From contig CANLEQ010000008.1 of NCBI GenBank assembly GCA_947489705.1, positions 62,001 through 126,000 on the forward strand: a stretch of DNA of 64,000 nt, written 5' to 3'. The stretch comes from an uncultured Paracoccaceae bacterium. GTDB lineage: Bacteria; Pseudomonadota; Alphaproteobacteria; Rhodobacterales; Rhodobacteraceae. The notes beneath the pieces are model-generated. The model saw only the letters and a program-made list of their open reading frames with translations. It made no database searches and had not been told where the DNA came from. The translations under genes were made by a program, and so were the position numbers. Below, piece by piece: positions 28,540 to 38,775 of this stretch. Position 1 is the first letter of the stretch. Each line of letters starts with the position of its first letter.

Positions 28540-29097
28540 TCAGTTCAGGTCCAGCGCGGCCTGCTCTTCCGGCAGGTCGGTCTCGTAGAACGTGTAGGAC
28601 AACGTGATGTGATTGACAAACTTCGCGTCGCGATCGTCCACAATGGCCGGGTCGACGTAGAACGTCACCGGCATCTCGACCCGCTCGCCGGGTTGGAGCA
28701 CCTGCTCGGTGAAGCAGAAACAGTCGATCTTGGTGAAATAGCCGCCCGCGTCGAACGGCGCGACGTTGTAGGATGCCGACCCGGCGATGACGCGGTCGGT
28801 CGGATTGTACGCCTCGTAGAAGGCGAGGCCCGTCTCGCCGATCCGGATCTCCATCTCGCGCTGCACGGGTTTGAACTCCCACGGCATGTCGCGCGACAGA
28901 GACCCGTCGAAGCGGACGGTCATCATCCGGTCGAGCACCTCGTCGGAGCCCTGTTCCGCCACGCCGGTCGCCCCGCCATAGCCCGTCACCCGGCAGAAAA
29001 GATCGTAGAGCGGCACCGACGCCCAGGCCATCGCGCCCATGAACACGACGACCGACACGGCCTGCACGGCCGTCTTCATCTTGGGATCCATGCTCAT
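28540..29097 (-). CDS. ctaG: Cytochrome c oxidase assembly protein CtaG (Cox11-type)
   Basis: The 185-residue protein has one N-terminal helix (about 8-26) and a periplasmic copper-binding domain with the [10 protein letters not shown] motif. It inserts CuB into subunit I. The ATG at 29097 overlaps the stop of the small upstream gene by four bases. Confidence 0.95.
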   Translation of the reverse strand: MSMDPKMKTAVQAVSVVVFMGAMAWASVPLYDLFCRVTGYGGATGVAEQGSDEVLDRMMTVRFDGSLSRDMPWEFKPVQREMEIRIGETGLAFYEAYNPTDRVIAGSASYNVAPFDAGGYFTKIDCFCFTEQVLQPGERVEMPVTFYVDPAIVDDRDAKFVNHITLSYTFYETDLPEEQAALDLN

Positions 29098-29291
29098 TCG
29101 GGAGCCTCCTCGCCCGGCAGCAATTCGGGTCGGACGACGTGATCGAACCCCTCGATCGCGCCCAGCTGCTGAACCTTCACCACGGTCAGCCCGAACACGA
29201 TCGCGATGAGCCCGACGAGAACGAGCCCGACACCGATATTGCGCGATTTGCGCCGTTGATGGATTTCGTGCTCTGCCTGGATAGCCATCAT
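29094..29291 (-). CDS. Small membrane protein of the cytochrome oxidase cluster
   Basis: A 65-residue protein with a basic N-terminus (HEIHQRRKSRN) and one helix at about 20-42. Small one-helix genes in this place between ctaB and ctaG are known in alphaproteobacteria (CoxF-like). It overlaps ctaB and ctaG on both sides, so it belongs to the oxidase assembly unit. Its exact job is unknown. Two adjacent ATG codons are possible starts. Confidence 0.8.
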   Translation of the reverse strand: MMAIQAEHEIHQRRKSRNIGVGLVLVGLIAIVFGLTVVKVQQLGAIEGFDHVVRPELLPGEEAPE

Positions 29292-30214
29292 ATGATCCCT
29301 CCCGCGCGCAGGGCCGCATCAGCCAGAAGCGCGCCGAAATGCAGGAAGAGGTAGAGAAGCGAGAACTTGAAGAACGCCTTTTCCACCGCGTAATTGTCGG
29401 CCTCGGCCATGGTCTCGTCGCGGCGGAAGATCTCCCACGCGCCCTTGAGGAACCACGCGTTGAGCCCGATCGCCGCGATCAGGTACACGGGACCTCCCGC
29501 AGCGGTGAACCCGAGCCAGACCGCGAAGGCCGCAAGGATCGCCGTATAGGCGAGGATATGGCGCCGCGTCGCGGGCCGGCCATGCGTCACCGTCAGCATC
29601 GGCACGCCGGCATCGTCGTAATCGGACCGCATGAAGAGCGCCAGCGCCCAGAAATGCGGCGGCGTCCAGAGGAAGATCAGCGAGAACATCAGGACCGATT
29701 CGAGGCTGATCGAACCGGTCGCGGCGACCCATCCGATCATCGGGGGAAAGGCGCCCGCCGCACCGCCGATCACGATGTTCTGGGGCGTCGCGCGCTTGAG
29801 CCACATGGAATAGATCGCGACGTAGAAGAAGATGGTGAAGGCCAGAAGCCCCGCGGCGAGCCAGTTGGTCGCGAGCCCCAGCATCAGGATCGAGAACCCC
29901 GCGAGTGCGGAGCCGACCGCCAGGGCTTCGTGCGAGGTCACCCGCCCGGACGGCACGGGGCGCTTGCGCGTCCGCTTCATCACCGCGTCGATATCCGCGT
30001 CCCACCACATGTTGAGCGCGCCGGCCGCACCGCCGCCCACCGCGATGAAGAGGATCGCGCAAAACCCGACGAACGGATGCAGCGCCTGCGGCGCCACCAG
30101 AAGCCCCACGAAGGCGGTAAAGACCACGAGCGTCATGACGCGCGGCTTCAGAAGGGCGAAGTAATCGCCGAACTGGGCCTCGTACTCGGTCGATTGCGCG
30201 CTGATATCGGTCAT
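29288..30214 (-). CDS. ctaB: Heme O synthase (protoheme IX farnesyltransferase)
   Basis: The 308-residue UbiA-family membrane enzyme farnesylates heme B to heme O. The two Asp-rich motifs are visible: NMWWDADIDAVMKRTRKRP (about 68-86) and DYDDAGVPML (about 197). About eight or nine helices are present. It supplies heme for the oxidase encoded by its neighbours. Confidence 0.96.
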   Translation of the reverse strand: MTDISAQSTEYEAQFGDYFALLKPRVMTLVVFTAFVGLLVAPQALHPFVGFCAILFIAVGGGAAGALNMWWDADIDAVMKRTRKRPVPSGRVTSHEALAVGSALAGFSILMLGLATNWLAAGLLAFTIFFYVAIYSMWLKRATPQNIVIGGAAGAFPPMIGWVAATGSISLESVLMFSLIFLWTPPHFWALALFMRSDYDDAGVPMLTVTHGRPATRRHILAYTAILAAFAVWLGFTAAGGPVYLIAAIGLNAWFLKGAWEIFRRDETMAEADNYAVEKAFFKFSLLYLFLHFGALLADAALRAGGII

Positions 30215-30263
30215 TCATGCGGCCTTTCGGGGCAGTCTGGCCTCGGGGCCGGACCGGTTTCGA

Positions 30264-31424
30264 TCAATTGGCGTCGGGGTTGATCCGTGCGGCCGGAACA
30301 TCCTCTTCTGCCGCGTCCTGGGCGGGCGCCGTCTCTGCCTGATCCGCCTCCGAACCCTCGTCGGACCCGGCTTCCTCCTCGGGCGCGGCTTCGGCGCCGG
30401 CCGCGCTGCCTTCGTCGGCAGGGGCCGCTTCGGCATCCGAGTCGGAGGGCGCCGCCTCTTCGGACGCCTCGCCCTCGGTGGCGTCGACGGGCGAGACTTC
30501 GGCCTCGTCGGTCTGCGACGCCTCGGTTCCGTCGGCCTGCTGGGCCATGCTCGCCTCGCGCGGGGTGCCGCCATAGGTATCGATCGCGCCGTCCAGCCAT
30601 TCCTCGTAGGCTTCCTGGCTCACGACCTTCACGGTGATCGGCATGTAGGCATGGGCGATCCCGCACAACTCGGAACACTGGCCGAAATAGATGCCCTCGC
30701 GCTCCGCCTCGAACCAGAGCTCGGCCAGGCGGCCGGGAACGCCGTCCTGCTTCACGCCGAAGGCGGGGATCGTCCACGAATGGATCACGTCGGCCCCGGT
30801 GACCTGCACGACGATGGTGCTGTCGACGGGCACGACCATCGCTGTGTCGGTCGCGAGCTTGAACTCGTCCTCGGAATAGCCCGCTTCCTGCAGCTGTTCG
30901 ATGACCTCGGGCGTGAGCCGGTTGTCGCCGCCCGTGGCCGGCGAGCCGATCATGTAGCTGTCGAAGCTGAAATCATGGTCGGGATATTCGTAGCCCCAGT
31001 ACCACTGGAACCCGGTCGCCTTCACGGTCACGTCGGCCTCCGGGATCTCCTGCTGATTGAAGAGCACGGGAAGCGAGAAGGCCCCGATGAAGATCAGGAT
31101 CACGATCGGCACGATCGTCCAGGCGATCTCGATCGGGGTGTTGTGGGTGAAGTCCTTGGGCTCATGCCTTCGCCGCGCGTTGTACTTGACCGCGACGATC
31201 AGCATCAGGGCGATCACGAAGAGGGAGATCGCGGTAATGATGACCAGAAGCATGCCGTCGAGCCAATGCACGTCGTCGGCGATGGAGGTCACGGCAGGCT
31301 GGAACCCGATGCCGCCGGGCGTCGGCTTGCCGACGATCTCGAGGTCTTCGATCACCGGCTGCGCCGTCGCGGCGTGGGAAAAAAGGAACGCGGTGGCGGC
31401 GGCGAGAGAGAAACTTGGGCGCAT
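30264..31424 (-). CDS. ctaC: Cytochrome c oxidase subunit II with an acidic C-terminal tail
   Basis: The 386-residue precursor has a signal peptide (about 1-21), two helices (about 60-80 and 100-120), and a periplasmic CuA domain with Cys250 and Cys254 in QCSELCGIAHAYM. It takes electrons from cytochrome c. After about residue 283 there is a roughly 100-residue tail rich in Glu, Asp, Ala, Ser and Thr that normal subunit II lacks. ATG 31424 is preferred because its AGGA site has a seven-base gap. ctaD is not in this window. Confidence 0.94.
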   Translation of the reverse strand: MRPSFSLAAATAFLFSHAATAQPVIEDLEIVGKPTPGGIGFQPAVTSIADDVHWLDGMLLVIITAISLFVIALMLIVAVKYNARRRHEPKDFTHNTPIEIAWTIVPIVILIFIGAFSLPVLFNQQEIPEADVTVKATGFQWYWGYEYPDHDFSFDSYMIGSPATGGDNRLTPEVIEQLQEAGYSEDEFKLATDTAMVVPVDSTIVVQVTGADVIHSWTIPAFGVKQDGVPGRLAELWFEAEREGIYFGQCSELCGIAHAYMPITVKVVSQEAYEEWLDGAIDTYGGTPREASMAQQADGTEASQTDEAEVSPVDATEGEASEEAAPSDSDAEAAPADEGSAAGAEAAPEEEAGSDEGSEADQAETAPAQDAAEEDVPAARINPDAN

Positions 31425-31500
31425 CGGCATGTCCTGTCAGGCTTCTGGCGGGCGAGACGCAGACGCATCCCGTTGGAAACTGGCCGCTTCAAACCATATT

Positions 31501-31526
31501 AGGCTGCAGTGAACAAGTCGCAGCCT
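31501..31526. promoter_or_regulatory. Inverted repeat in the ctaC-tldD promoter region
   Basis: AGGCTGC at 31501-31507 and GCAGCCT at 31520-31526 form a 7-bp inverted repeat with a 12-base centre, between two divergent genes. On the minus strand TAATAT (31502-31497), a -10-like hexamer, abuts it. It could be an operator; this is by eye only. Confidence 0.35.
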
Positions 31527-31600
31527 TGCGGCATCTGGCCGCCGGGCACCAAGTCGGTGTGATATTGCGGCCCCATCGCCACCCATGTGCAGGAGTTCCC

Positions 31601-33022
31601 ATGCCAGACGCGCCCTATCGCCCCCTTGGCACCCGAATCGATCAGGACGCGGCCCTTCGCCATCTGCGCACCGCCCTCGACGGGGCCGATGACGGCGAGC
31701 TGTTCCTCGAGCGCAAGCGGTCGGAATCCATCATGTTCGACGACGGGCGCGTGCGCAACGCGAGTTTCGACGCCGCCGAAGGATTCGGCCTGCGCGCCGT
31801 CCGGGGCGAGACCTCGGGATACGCGCATTCCACCGAAGTGTCCGAAAAGGCCCTGATGCGCGCCGTCGACACCGCCCGCCTGGCCGTGGGCGACGGTGGC
31901 GGCGTCGCGGCCGAGGCGCCGCGCGCCACCAATGTCAGGCTCTACACGGATGCCGACCCGATGGCCGACGCGGAATTCCCGGTGAAGATCGAGACGCTGC
32001 GCGAGATCGACGCCTTCGCCCGCGACCTCGACCCGCGCGTCGTGCAGGTCACCGCGACGCTGGCCGCGTCCCTGCAGGAGGTCGAGATCCTGCGCGGCGA
32101 GGGGCAGATCCTGCGCGACGTTCGCCCCATGTCGCGGATCAACGTGTCCGTCATCGTCGAGGAGAACGGACGCCGCGAGGCGGGATCGATGGGCGGCGGC
32201 GGGCGCCACGGGCTCGCCGGGCTGATGGACCGCACGCAGTGGGAAGGTGTCGCCCGCGAGGCGTTGCGCATCGCCCTCGTCAACCTGCGGGCCGAGCCGG
32301 CCCCCGCGGGCGTGATGGATGTCGTCCTCGGACCGGGCTGGCCCGGCATCCTGCTGCACGAGGCGATCGGTCACGGGCTCGAGGGCGATTTCAACCGCAA
32401 GAAATCCTCGGCCTTCGCCGGCCTCATGGGCCAGCGGATCGCGGCGCCGGGCGTGACCGTGCTCGACGACGGCACCATGCCCGACCGGCGCGGCTCGATC
32501 AGCATCGACGACGAGGGCACGCCGTCGGCGCGCAACGTCCTGATCGAGGACGGCGTGCTGGTCGGATACATGCAGGATCGCCAGAATGCGCGCCTGATGG
32601 GCGTGGCACCCACCGGCAACGGGCGCCGCGAAAGCTATGCCCATGCGCCGATGCCGCGGATGACCAATACCTACATGCTGGGCGGCGACGCGTCGCCCGA
32701 GGCGATCCTGGCCGATCTCAAGGACGGGATCTACGCCGTCGGGTTCGGCGGCGGGCAGGTCGACATCACCAACGGCAAGTTCGTCTTTTCCTGCACCGAG
32801 GCCTACCGCGTGAAGGACGGCCGGGTGGGCGCCCCCGTCAAGGGCGCGACCCTGATCGGCGACGGCGCGACCGCGTTGCAGCAGATCCGCGCAGTCGGAA
32901 ACGACATGGGTCTCGATCCCGGCATCGGCAATTGCGGCAAGGCCGGGCAGTGGGTTCCCGTGGGCGTGGGTCAGCCGACCCTGATGATCGGTGGCCTGAC
33001 GGTCGGCGGATCCGCGGCGTGA
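31601..33022 (+). CDS. tldD: Metalloprotease TldD
   Basis: The 473-residue protein is the TldD half of the TldD/TldE zinc peptidase, which trims peptides such as modified microcins and antitoxins. The HEAIGHGLEGD zinc motif (His253, Glu254, His258) and the C-terminal GNCGKAGQWVPVGVGQP segment are intact. AGGAG lies six bases before the ATG. tldE is not nearby. It diverges from the oxidase genes. Confidence 0.95.
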   Translation: MPDAPYRPLGTRIDQDAALRHLRTALDGADDGELFLERKRSESIMFDDGRVRNASFDAAEGFGLRAVRGETSGYAHSTEVSEKALMRAVDTARLAVGDGGGVAAEAPRATNVRLYTDADPMADAEFPVKIETLREIDAFARDLDPRVVQVTATLAASLQEVEILRGEGQILRDVRPMSRINVSVIVEENGRREAGSMGGGGRHGLAGLMDRTQWEGVAREALRIALVNLRAEPAPAGVMDVVLGPGWPGILLHEAIGHGLEGDFNRKKSSAFAGLMGQRIAAPGVTVLDDGTMPDRRGSISIDDEGTPSARNVLIEDGVLVGYMQDRQNARLMGVAPTGNGRRESYAHAPMPRMTNTYMLGGDASPEAILADLKDGIYAVGFGGGQVDITNGKFVFSCTEAYRVKDGRVGAPVKGATLIGDGATALQQIRAVGNDMGLDPGIGNCGKAGQWVPVGVGQPTLMIGGLTVGGSAA

Positions 33023-33142
33023 ACGAGACCCGCCGTCCGATTCGCGGAACATCGCGCCCGAGCGGGCGTGACGCCCCTTGCGCCGAGCAAAGAATACTGC
33101 CTGGAATCAAGCGGTTAAGGCTTCCCGACTTTTTTGAAGCCG

Positions 33143-33157
33143 TTTACGAACCATTAA
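33143..33157 (+). promoter_or_regulatory. CtrA-like box upstream of dprA
   Basis: TTTA, seven bases, TTAA: this differs by one base from the alphaproteobacterial CtrA site TTAA-N7-TTAA. It lies 50 bases before the dprA start codon. Competence genes are known CtrA targets in Rhodobacterales. Binding has not been tested. Confidence 0.45.
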
Positions 33158-33207
33158 CCGTTATGGGCCCAAGCTGATCCTGCAACGAGACGGAGCGAGG
33201 CGCGGTT

Positions 33208-34347
33208 TTGGATACTTCTTCCACCCCACTCCCCCTCACCCCACCGCACTCGGAGGAAGACTTCCTCGCCTGGCTTCGTCTCTTGCGCTCCCGCCGCGTC
33301 GGGATCAGCACCTTCTTCCGCCTCATGGCCGAGACCGGCGACGCCTCGGCCGCTCTGGCGAGATTGCCGGAAATGGCGAACGCGTCCGGCGTCTCCAACT
33401 ATGTCGTCTGTCCGGCCGACATCGCCGAGGATGAGCTGCGCCGCGGCCGGAGGGCCGGCGCCCGCCTCGTCGCCTGGGGCAGCCCCGAATATCCCGACCT
33501 TCTCGCCGCGATCCCCGATCCGCCACCGCTCCTCTGGACCTTGGGTCGTCTCGACCTGCTGGGCCGCGAGACCATCGCGATCGTCGGCGCGCGCAACGCC
33601 TCCTCGCTGGGGCTTCGGATGGCGCGGTCGCTGGCGACCGGCCTCGGGCGCGCCGGAGCCGTGACGGTGTCGGGCCTTGCACGCGGGATCGACACGATCT
33701 GCCACCAGGCGAGCCTCGAGACGGGCACGATCGCCGTGATGGCCGGCGGGGTCGACGTCGTCTATCCCTCCGAGAATGCCGTTCTGGCGCGCGAGATCGA
33801 GGAAAAGGGCCTCATCCTGTCGGAGCAACCCATCGGGATGCAGCCACAGGCGCGCCATTTTCCCCGGCGCAACCGCATCATTTCCGGGCTCGCGCGGGGC
33901 ACCGTCGTGGTCGAGGCCGCCGCCAAGTCCGGAAGCCTCATCACCGCGCGCGACGCGCTCGACCAGGGCCGCGAGGTTCTGGCGGTGCCGGGTCATCCCT
34001 TCGATGCGCGGGCCTCGGGCTGCAACATGCTGATCCGGGACGGCGCGACGCTGGTGCGCGGTCCCGAGGATGTTCTCGCGGCCCTGGGACGCACCGAGAT
34101 GCGGCCGCATCCCGTGCCGGCGGCCCCCGCGGTGCCGGCCGCGCCGGCCGCGCCGGAGCGCACGCTCGTCGAGACGAGCAAGCTCCACCAGCAGATCCTC
34201 GATCGTCTGGGCCCGTCTCCCACCTCCGAGGACCAGCTCATCCGCGACCTGCGCCAACCCACCAAGACCGTCACGGCCGAGATCGTCGCGCTCGAACTCG
34301 ACGGGCGGATCCTGCGCCAGCCGGGCGGAATGCTCAGCCGGAACTGA
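33208..34347 (+). CDS. dprA: DNA processing protein DprA
   Basis: The 379-residue protein protects incoming single-stranded DNA and loads RecA in transformation or gene-transfer-agent uptake. The Rossmann core begins ETIAIVGARNASSLG (about 121-135) and continues through VSGLARGIDTICHQASL and PRRNRIISGLARG. A winged-helix domain at the C-terminus follows a Pro/Ala linker. The start used is a TTG, with GGAGCGAGG upstream, because no ATG in this frame is better placed. Confidence 0.94.
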   Translation: MDTSSTPLPLTPPHSEEDFLAWLRLLRSRRVGISTFFRLMAETGDASAALARLPEMANASGVSNYVVCPADIAEDELRRGRRAGARLVAWGSPEYPDLLAAIPDPPPLLWTLGRLDLLGRETIAIVGARNASSLGLRMARSLATGLGRAGAVTVSGLARGIDTICHQASLETGTIAVMAGGVDVVYPSENAVLAREIEEKGLILSEQPIGMQPQARHFPRRNRIISGLARGTVVVEAAAKSGSLITARDALDQGREVLAVPGHPFDARASGCNMLIRDGATLVRGPEDVLAALGRTEMRPHPVPAAPAVPAAPAAPERTLVETSKLHQQILDRLGPSPTSEDQLIRDLRQPTKTVTAEIVALELDGRILRQPGGMLSRN

Positions 34348-34457
34348 CGGCCGGACCGCGGTTTTCCCCCTCACGAAACCGTGCGTCGCGAGGCCCCGCC
34401 GGGGCCGGCCTGCCGCGTCAACCGGCTTGCAACGGCGCACGCCGGAGCCTAGGCCGA

Positions 34458-34486
34458 TTGACAAGTTCGGGGCGCTCCCCACATCT
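34458..34486 (+). promoter_or_regulatory. Possible -35 element before topA
   Basis: A perfect TTGACA at 34458-34463 lies 60 bases before the topA start. The hexamer at a 17-base gap, ACATCT, is a poor -10, so the promoter is uncertain. Confidence 0.3.
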
Positions 34487-34523
34487 GTCGCGGCCCAGAG
34501 CCCGAGTGTCCAAAGGAAATTCC

Positions 34524-37298
34524 ATGCCGGTCGTCGTCGTCGAATCGCCCGCAAAGGCCAAGACCATCAACAAGTATCTCGGGCCGGACTACACCGTTCT
34601 GGCGTCTTACGGCCACGTCCGCGACCTGCCGCCCAAGAACGGATCGGTCGATCCCGACAACCGGTTCGAGATGCTGTGGGAGATCGCAAGCGACTCGAAA
34701 AAGCACGTGAAGGCGATCGCCGACGCGCTGAAGAACGACAACGACCTGATCCTCGCCACCGACCCCGACCGCGAGGGCGAGGCGATCAGCTGGCACCTGC
34801 AGGAGGCGTTGCGCAACCGCAAGGCCATCACCAAGGACACCCCGATCAAGCGCGTGGTGTTCAACGCCATCACGAAATCCGCCGTGACCGAGGCGATGAA
34901 GAACCCCCGCGACGTCGATGCGCCGCTGGTCGAGGCCTATCTGGCGCGCCGCGCGCTCGACTACCTCGTGGGCTTCAACCTCTCGCCCGTCCTCTGGCGC
35001 AAGCTTCCGGGCGCCAAGTCGGCGGGGCGCGTGCAGTCGGTCTGCCTGCGGCTCATCGTCGAGCGCGAGATGGAGATCGAGGCGTTCCGCCCGCGCGAAT
35101 ACTGGCAGGTGAAGGCGCGCCTGACGACGCCGCGCGGCCAGGATTTCGAGGCACGGCTGACGACGCTCGGCGGCAAGAAGCTCGACCGTTTCAGCCTTGA
35201 GAACGAGACCCAGGCCGAGATGGCCGTCAACGCGGTCACGTCCCGCAAGCTCAAGGTCATCTCGGTCGAGGCCAAGCCCAGCACCCGCAATCCCGCCCCG
35301 CCCTTCATGACCTCGACCCTCCAGCAGGAGGCGAGCCGCAAGTTCGGGATGGGCGCGCGGGCCTGCATGTCGACCGCCCAGCGCCTCTACGAGGCCGGGC
35401 ACATCACCTACATGCGGACCGACGGCATCGACATGGCGCCCGAAGCGGTCAGCGACGCGCGCGAGACGATCGCCAATCGCTACGGCAAGGAATACGTGCC
35501 GGGCAGTCCGCGGGTCTACAAGAACAAGGCCAAGAACGCGCAGGAAGCGCATGAATGCATCCGTCCGACGGATATGGGCAACAGCGCGCAGGATCTCGAC
35601 ATCCGCGACGGCGACCAGCGCAAGCTCTACGACCTCATCTGGAAACGCACGCTGGCGAGCCAGATGGAGGCCGCCAAGCTCGAACGCACCAGTGTCGAGA
35701 TCGCCGATGGCGAGCGTGACGTGGTCCTGCGCGCGACGGGCCAGGTCGTGACGTTCGACGGCTTTCTCAAGGTCTACGAAGAGGGCCGCGACGACGTCTC
35801 GGACGAAGACGAGAATCGCCTGCCCCAGATCGCCGAAGGCGAGGAGGCCGCATTCTCCAAGACCTCGCTCGCCGCCGACTTCGCCCGCGCCGACAAGAGC
35901 GACGACGTGATCGACGACACGCCCGGCATGCGGCGCAACGGCTCGGCCGTGCTGGGCGAGAACGGCGCGGTGCTGGCCACGCAATCGCACACCCAGCCGC
36001 CGCCGCGCTATACCGAGGCGACGCTGGTCAAGCGCATGGAAGAGCTCGGGATCGGGCGTCCCTCGACCTATGCCTCCATCGTCACGACGATCCAGGACCG
36101 CGAATACGTGCGCCGCGACGGCAACCGCCTGATCCCCGAGGACAAGGGCCGGCTGGTGATCGCGTTCCTCGCGAACTATTTCCGCCGCTATCTCGAATAC
36201 GATTTCACCGCCGATCTCGAGGACCAGCTCGACCACGTGAGCGCGGGCGAACAGGACTGGAAGGATCTGCTCGACCGGTTCTGGCGCGATTTCTCGGCCG
36301 CCATCGCCGAGACGTCGGAGCTTCGGATCACCGACGTGCTCGAAAAGATCAACGAGGTGCTTGAGCCGCATCTTTTCCCGCCCAACCCCGACGGCACCGA
36401 TCCGCGGCTCTGCCCCAATTGCGAACAGGGGCGGCTCTCGATGCGCACGGCGCGCTCCGGCGGGGCGTTCATCGGCTGCTCGAACTATCCCGAATGCCGC
36501 TATACCCGTCCCTTCGGGCCCCCCGATCCCGAGGCCGAAGCCTCCGCGATCCCGCCCGACGGCAAGCTTCTGGGCAAGGATCAGGGCGACGAGATCCGCG
36601 TTTTCAAGGGCCGGTTCGGACCCTACGTCCAGCGCGGCGAGGTGACCGAGGAGAACAAGAAGCCTCCCCGCCAGTCGATCCCCAAGGACTGGCCCGCCGA
36701 GGAACTCGACCTCGAACGCGGCGTGATGCTGCTGTCGCTGCCGCGCGAGATCGGGCCGCATCCCGAGGACGGCGTGACCGTCTGGGCCAATATCGGCCGC
36801 TACGGCCCCTATCTGAAGCACGCCGAAAGCACCTCCCACAAGGGCGGGACCAACGCCAACCTCGAATCGATCGAGGACGTCTTCACCGTCGGCATGAACC
36901 GCGCAGTGCAGCTCCTGGCCGAAAAGGTGGCGAGCCGCGGCGGGCGCGGTCAGGCCGCGGCCCCCCTGCGCGAGCTCGGCGAGCACCCAGATGCGGGCGG
37001 TCCGGTGAACGTGATGAAGGGCAAGTACGGCCCTTACGTGAAATGGGACAAGATCAACGCGACGATCCCCGACACGATCGAGCCCGAGGACATCACGCTC
37101 GACCAGGCGGTGGTCCTTCTCGAGGAGCGCGCCGCCAAGGCCGGCAAGAAGTCCCCCAAGAAGGCCGCGCCGAAGAAGGCCGCGACCGCCAAGAAGTCCA
37201 CGTCCAAGAAATCCACCGCCAAGAAGTCCCCGGCCAAGAAGGCCGCGGCGAAGAAGGCCGCCCCGAAGAAGAAGGCCGCCGCCAGGAAGGACGATTAG
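34524..37298 (+). CDS. topA: DNA topoisomerase I with a Lys/Ala-rich tail
   Basis: The 924-residue type IA topoisomerase relaxes negative supercoils. The Toprim domain begins [14 protein letters not shown] and has the DPDREGEA acidic triad (about 84-91). The active-site Tyr296 is in YMRTDGIDM. One zinc ribbon ([12 protein letters not shown]) is at about 630-655, followed by topoisomerase C-terminal repeats. The last 50 residues are almost only Lys, Ala, Pro, Ser and Thr. Upstream dprA lies on the same strand, 176 bases away. Confidence 0.97.
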   Translation: MPVVVVESPAKAKTINKYLGPDYTVLASYGHVRDLPPKNGSVDPDNRFEMLWEIASDSKKHVKAIADALKNDNDLILATDPDREGEAISWHLQEALRNRKAITKDTPIKRVVFNAITKSAVTEAMKNPRDVDAPLVEAYLARRALDYLVGFNLSPVLWRKLPGAKSAGRVQSVCLRLIVEREMEIEAFRPREYWQVKARLTTPRGQDFEARLTTLGGKKLDRFSLENETQAEMAVNAVTSRKLKVISVEAKPSTRNPAPPFMTSTLQQEASRKFGMGARACMSTAQRLYEAGHITYMRTDGIDMAPEAVSDARETIANRYGKEYVPGSPRVYKNKAKNAQEAHECIRPTDMGNSAQDLDIRDGDQRKLYDLIWKRTLASQMEAAKLERTSVEIADGERDVVLRATGQVVTFDGFLKVYEEGRDDVSDEDENRLPQIAEGEEAAFSKTSLAADFARADKSDDVIDDTPGMRRNGSAVLGENGAVLATQSHTQPPPRYTEATLVKRMEELGIGRPSTYASIVTTIQDREYVRRDGNRLIPEDKGRLVIAFLANYFRRYLEYDFTADLEDQLDHVSAGEQDWKDLLDRFWRDFSAAIAETSELRITDVLEKINEVLEPHLFPPNPDGTDPRLCPNCEQGRLSMRTARSGGAFIGCSNYPECRYTRPFGPPDPEAEASAIPPDGKLLGKDQGDEIRVFKGRFGPYVQRGEVTEENKKPPRQSIPKDWPAEELDLERGVMLLSLPREIGPHPEDGVTVWANIGRYGPYLKHAESTSHKGGTNANLESIEDVFTVGMNRAVQLLAEKVASRGGRGQAAAPLRELGEHPDAGGPVNVMKGKYGPYVKWDKINATIPDTIEPEDITLDQAVVLLEERAAKAGKKSPKKAAPKKAATAKKSTSKKSTAKKSPAKKAAAKKAAPKKKAAARKDD

Positions 37299-37378
37299 GC
37301 CGGGGCCGGGCCGCGATTGACTTTGGCCGGACGCTTTGCGACGAAAGCTGCGCAACAACGTGTGGAGGACTTCCAGCC

Positions 37379-38085
37379 ATGAAAAAGGTCTACGGATCGG
37401 CCGCCGAGGCGCTAGACGGCCTGCTTCACGACGGGATGTTCATCGCCGCGGGCGGCTTCGGCCTCTGCGGCATCCCCGAACTTCTTCTCCAGGCGATCAA
37501 GGAGGCCGGGACCAAGGATCTGACCTTCGCGTCGAACAATGCCGGCGTCGACGATTTTGGGATCGGGATCCTTTTGCAGACCAAGCAGGTGAAGAAGATG
37601 ATCTCGTCCTATGTGGGCGAGAACAAGGAATTCATGAACCAGTATCTCGGCGGCGAGCTCGAGCTGGAGTTCAACCCTCAAGGCACCCTGGCCGAGCGGA
37701 TGCGCGCCGGCGGGTCGGGAATCCCCGGCTTCTACACCAAGACCGGCGTGGGCACCCGGATCGCCGAGGGCAAGGAACACAAGGATTTCGACGGCGAGAC
37801 CTATATCCTCGAACGTGCGCTCATCGCCGATGTGAGCCTCGTCAAGGCCTGGAAGGCCGACGACACCGGCAACCTGATCTTCCGCAAGACCGCGCGCAAC
37901 TTCAATCCGCCCGCCGCGATGTGCGGCCGCACCTGCGTGGCCGAGGTCGAGGAGATCGTGCCGCGCGGCTCGCTCGATCCCGACCAGATCCACCTGCCCG
38001 GCATCTACGTCCACCGCCTCATCCAGGGCGAGCACGAGAAGCGTATCGAACAGCGGACCAACCGCCAGAAAGAGGAGGCGTCCTG

Positions 38086-38086
<1 letters not shown>
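37379..38086 (+). CDS. 3-oxoacid CoA-transferase subunit A
   Basis: The 235-residue alpha subunit of a SCOT/AtoD-type transferase moving CoA from succinyl-CoA (or similar) to acetoacetate. The [10 protein letters not shown] motif (about 22-31) and the [11 protein letters not shown] stretch are typical. Its TGA overlaps the ATG of subunit B. This would let the cell use ketone bodies and breakdown products of polyhydroxybutyrate. Confidence 0.94.
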
Positions 38087-38709
<623 letters not shown>

Positions 38710-38723
38710 CAAGGCGCGAGCCG

Positions 38724-38753
38724 GGCAAATGTTTCGCGCGCGAAACATTTGCC
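38724..38753. repeat. Perfect 30-bp palindrome between convergent genes
   Basis: GGCAAATGTTTCGCG is followed at once by its exact reverse complement. It sits 15 bases after the CoA-transferase stop and 23 bases before the stop of the transglycosylase gene. It can form a 13-bp hairpin with a four-base loop in either transcript, but neither side has a T run. It could be a terminator or a protein site. Confidence 0.8.
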
Positions 38754-38775
38754 GACGGCGCGGATCGACCGCGGC

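Noticed and set aside
33054-33070. GC-rich inverted repeat after tldD as a terminator
   Set aside because: Only five bases pair perfectly and no T run follows.
34458-34486. A classical sigma-70 promoter for topA
   Set aside because: The -35 is perfect but the -10 at the proper distance is poor, so it is listed only as a weak element.
34449-37358. A minus-strand open frame of about 970 codons opposite topA
   Set aside because: topA is certain on the other strand; the antisense product is Leu/Gly/Arg-rich low complexity with no recognisable domain.
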